From contig OZ059895.1 in the NCBI GenBank assembly GCA_964057225.1, forward strand, positions 20,098,688-20,162,687: a DNA stretch of 64,000 nucleotides. The letters run 5' to 3'. Below, one piece after another: positions 63,525 through 64,000 of this stretch. A program made the translations under genes and the position numbers. The stretch comes from Auanema rhodensis (Eukaryota > Nematoda > Chromadorea > Rhabditida > Rhabditidae). The notes under the pieces are model-generated. The model saw only the letters and a program-made list of their open reading frames with translations. It had not been told where the DNA came from and did no database searches. How positions within the stretch are numbered: position 1 is the first letter of the stretch; the number at the start of each line of letters is the position of its first letter.

Positions 63525-64000
63525 TATTAAGCGTTTCTCAATGTAGTATAGTGCATTCGATGCGGATTTTTAAGCTGCGTCGATCTGTGTTATCAGATTT
63601 GCGCTAGCTTAAAAATGCACCGAGATATCAACTGATATATGTTCACACTTATATCCTCGATTTTCACCCTGAAGAAATTATTTTTTCGTTGAATAACATT
63701 GTCCATCGTCTTTGCCTTGAAAAAAGGAATCTAAAAACATCTACTTCTTGCTAAATTATTTTGAAATTTTTCGAAAAAATTTTTGTCAAAATGTTTTTGG
63801 AAGCAATGTTGAGTGTACATGGAAACTCAACATACACTAATGCATCATTTTTCAAACGATCATAACTAATTTTTGTATTAAGCGTTTCTCAATGTAGTAT
63901 AGTGCATTCGATGCGGATTTTTAAGCTGCGTCGATCTGTGTTATCAGATTTGCTCTAGCTTAAAAATGCACCGAGATATCAACTGATATATGTTCACACT
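63525..64000 (+). repeat. Last full monomer and truncated 183rd monomer
   Basis: 63525-63875 is A5/G79/G203. 63876-64000 is the first 125 bases of an A5/T79/T116 unit cut by the window edge. The array continues beyond the window. Confidence 0.9.

Larger units (their letters stand above)
1..64000 (+). repeat. Satellite DNA array, 351-bp monomer, 182 full copies plus one partial
   Basis: Seen directly: the same 351-bp unit recurs head to tail across the whole window without inversion, gap or foreign insertion. Full monomers start at 1 and the last full one ends at 63875. The length equals 182 x 351 minus 7, explained by nine 350-bp and two 352-bp copies. Copies differ at only a few sites each. 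G+C is about 32%. Fixed stops close every frame: forward at unit positions 4-6, 20-22 and 81-83, reverse at 46-48, 66-68 and 80-82. An EcoRV site (GATATC, unit positions 100-105) appears in every unit, so a 351-bp ladder is expected. From general knowledge, such arrays form constitutive heterochromatin, often at or near centromeres. The family and host are not recognised. Confidence 0.98.

Noticed and set aside
1-64000. Possible giant tandem-repeat protein, because 351 is divisible by three
   Set aside because: All six frames contain stops in each unit (forward 4-6, 20-22, 81-83; reverse 46-48, 66-68, 80-82), and at least one per frame is present in essentially every copy.
1-64000. CRISPR array
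   Set aside because: The repeat unit is 351 bp with no unique spacers; the whole period is repeated.
1-64000. Transposable element or insertion sequence within the array
   Set aside because: Every monomer boundary follows the previous one by 350-352 bp, so there is no room for an insertion, and no inversion was seen.
1-64000. Bacterial or phage origin
   Set aside because: No genes, ribosome-binding sites or RNA genes in 64 kb. A pure 351-bp satellite with HORs is a eukaryotic heterochromatin pattern.
1-64000. Known satellites: Drosophila 359-bp (1.688), human alpha satellite, Tribolium 360-bp family
   Set aside because: The length is close for the insect families, but I could not recognise matching sequence, and alpha satellite differs in length and motif. 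A database search is needed before naming it.
1-64000. Pure assembly artefact from one repeated read
   Set aside because: Private variants, class zoning and nested HORs are too varied for simple copying. Local collapse or expansion cannot be excluded without reads, especially at 8769 and in 48-64 kb.

Overview
The whole 64-kb window is one uninterrupted satellite-DNA array. I find no gene, RNA gene, transposon, CRISPR array or unique sequence in it. The repeat is a 351-bp monomer (about 32% G+C by hand count of the first copy), repeated head to tail in a single orientation. There are 182 complete copies, and a 183rd is cut off at base 64000. If monomers are numbered from the TATTGAG/TATTAAG motif at base 1, the starts fall at 1, 352, 702, 1053 ... 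63525, 63876. The only length variants are nine 350-bp and two 352-bp copies, and these account exactly for the total length. All six reading frames are closed in each unit by fixed stop codons, so nothing longer than a fragment of one unit can be translated.

A long, pure, AT-rich array with nested higher-order repeats (HORs) is typical of eukaryotic pericentromeric or centromeric heterochromatin. CpG is not depleted (12 observed against about 9 expected per unit). That argues weakly for a genome with little CpG methylation, such as many insects, but I do not recognise the satellite family and cannot name the species. Neither end of the array lies in the window.

The monomers are nearly identical, but a few linked diagnostic sites define classes. 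Positions within the unit: G/A5, A/G16, C/A70, G/T79, T/A92, T/A116 with T/G128, A/T153, T/A155 and T/A175 (the 'C-haplotype'), G/C202, A/G203, A/T234 and delC248. Read as an ordered string of classes, the array divides into regions. 1-8768 is an 8-monomer HOR of 2806 bp, with one expanded 11-monomer copy, one standard copy and one copy cut off after six monomers. 8769-19299 holds A70- and T79-rich units with dimer and tetramer duplications. 19300-28776 holds an 8-monomer HOR (2808 bp) that passes into a 6-monomer HOR (2106 bp) through shared monomers. 28777-48783 holds shorter dimer, trimer and tetramer duplications between runs of the plain G79/G203 type. 48082-63524 holds a long-range duplication of about 5 kb, whose two copies start 10.5 kb apart.

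The most informative parts are two chimeric monomers at 51943-52293 and 53698-54048. Each has the structure expected of a single unequal crossover, and the other copy of the duplication keeps the unexpanded order. Also notable is a stretch of the unit (about positions 250-345) that is almost invariant across all copies and holds a 9-bp inverted repeat. It is a candidate protein-binding segment. No new gene system is present; the interest lies in the array's structure and history.
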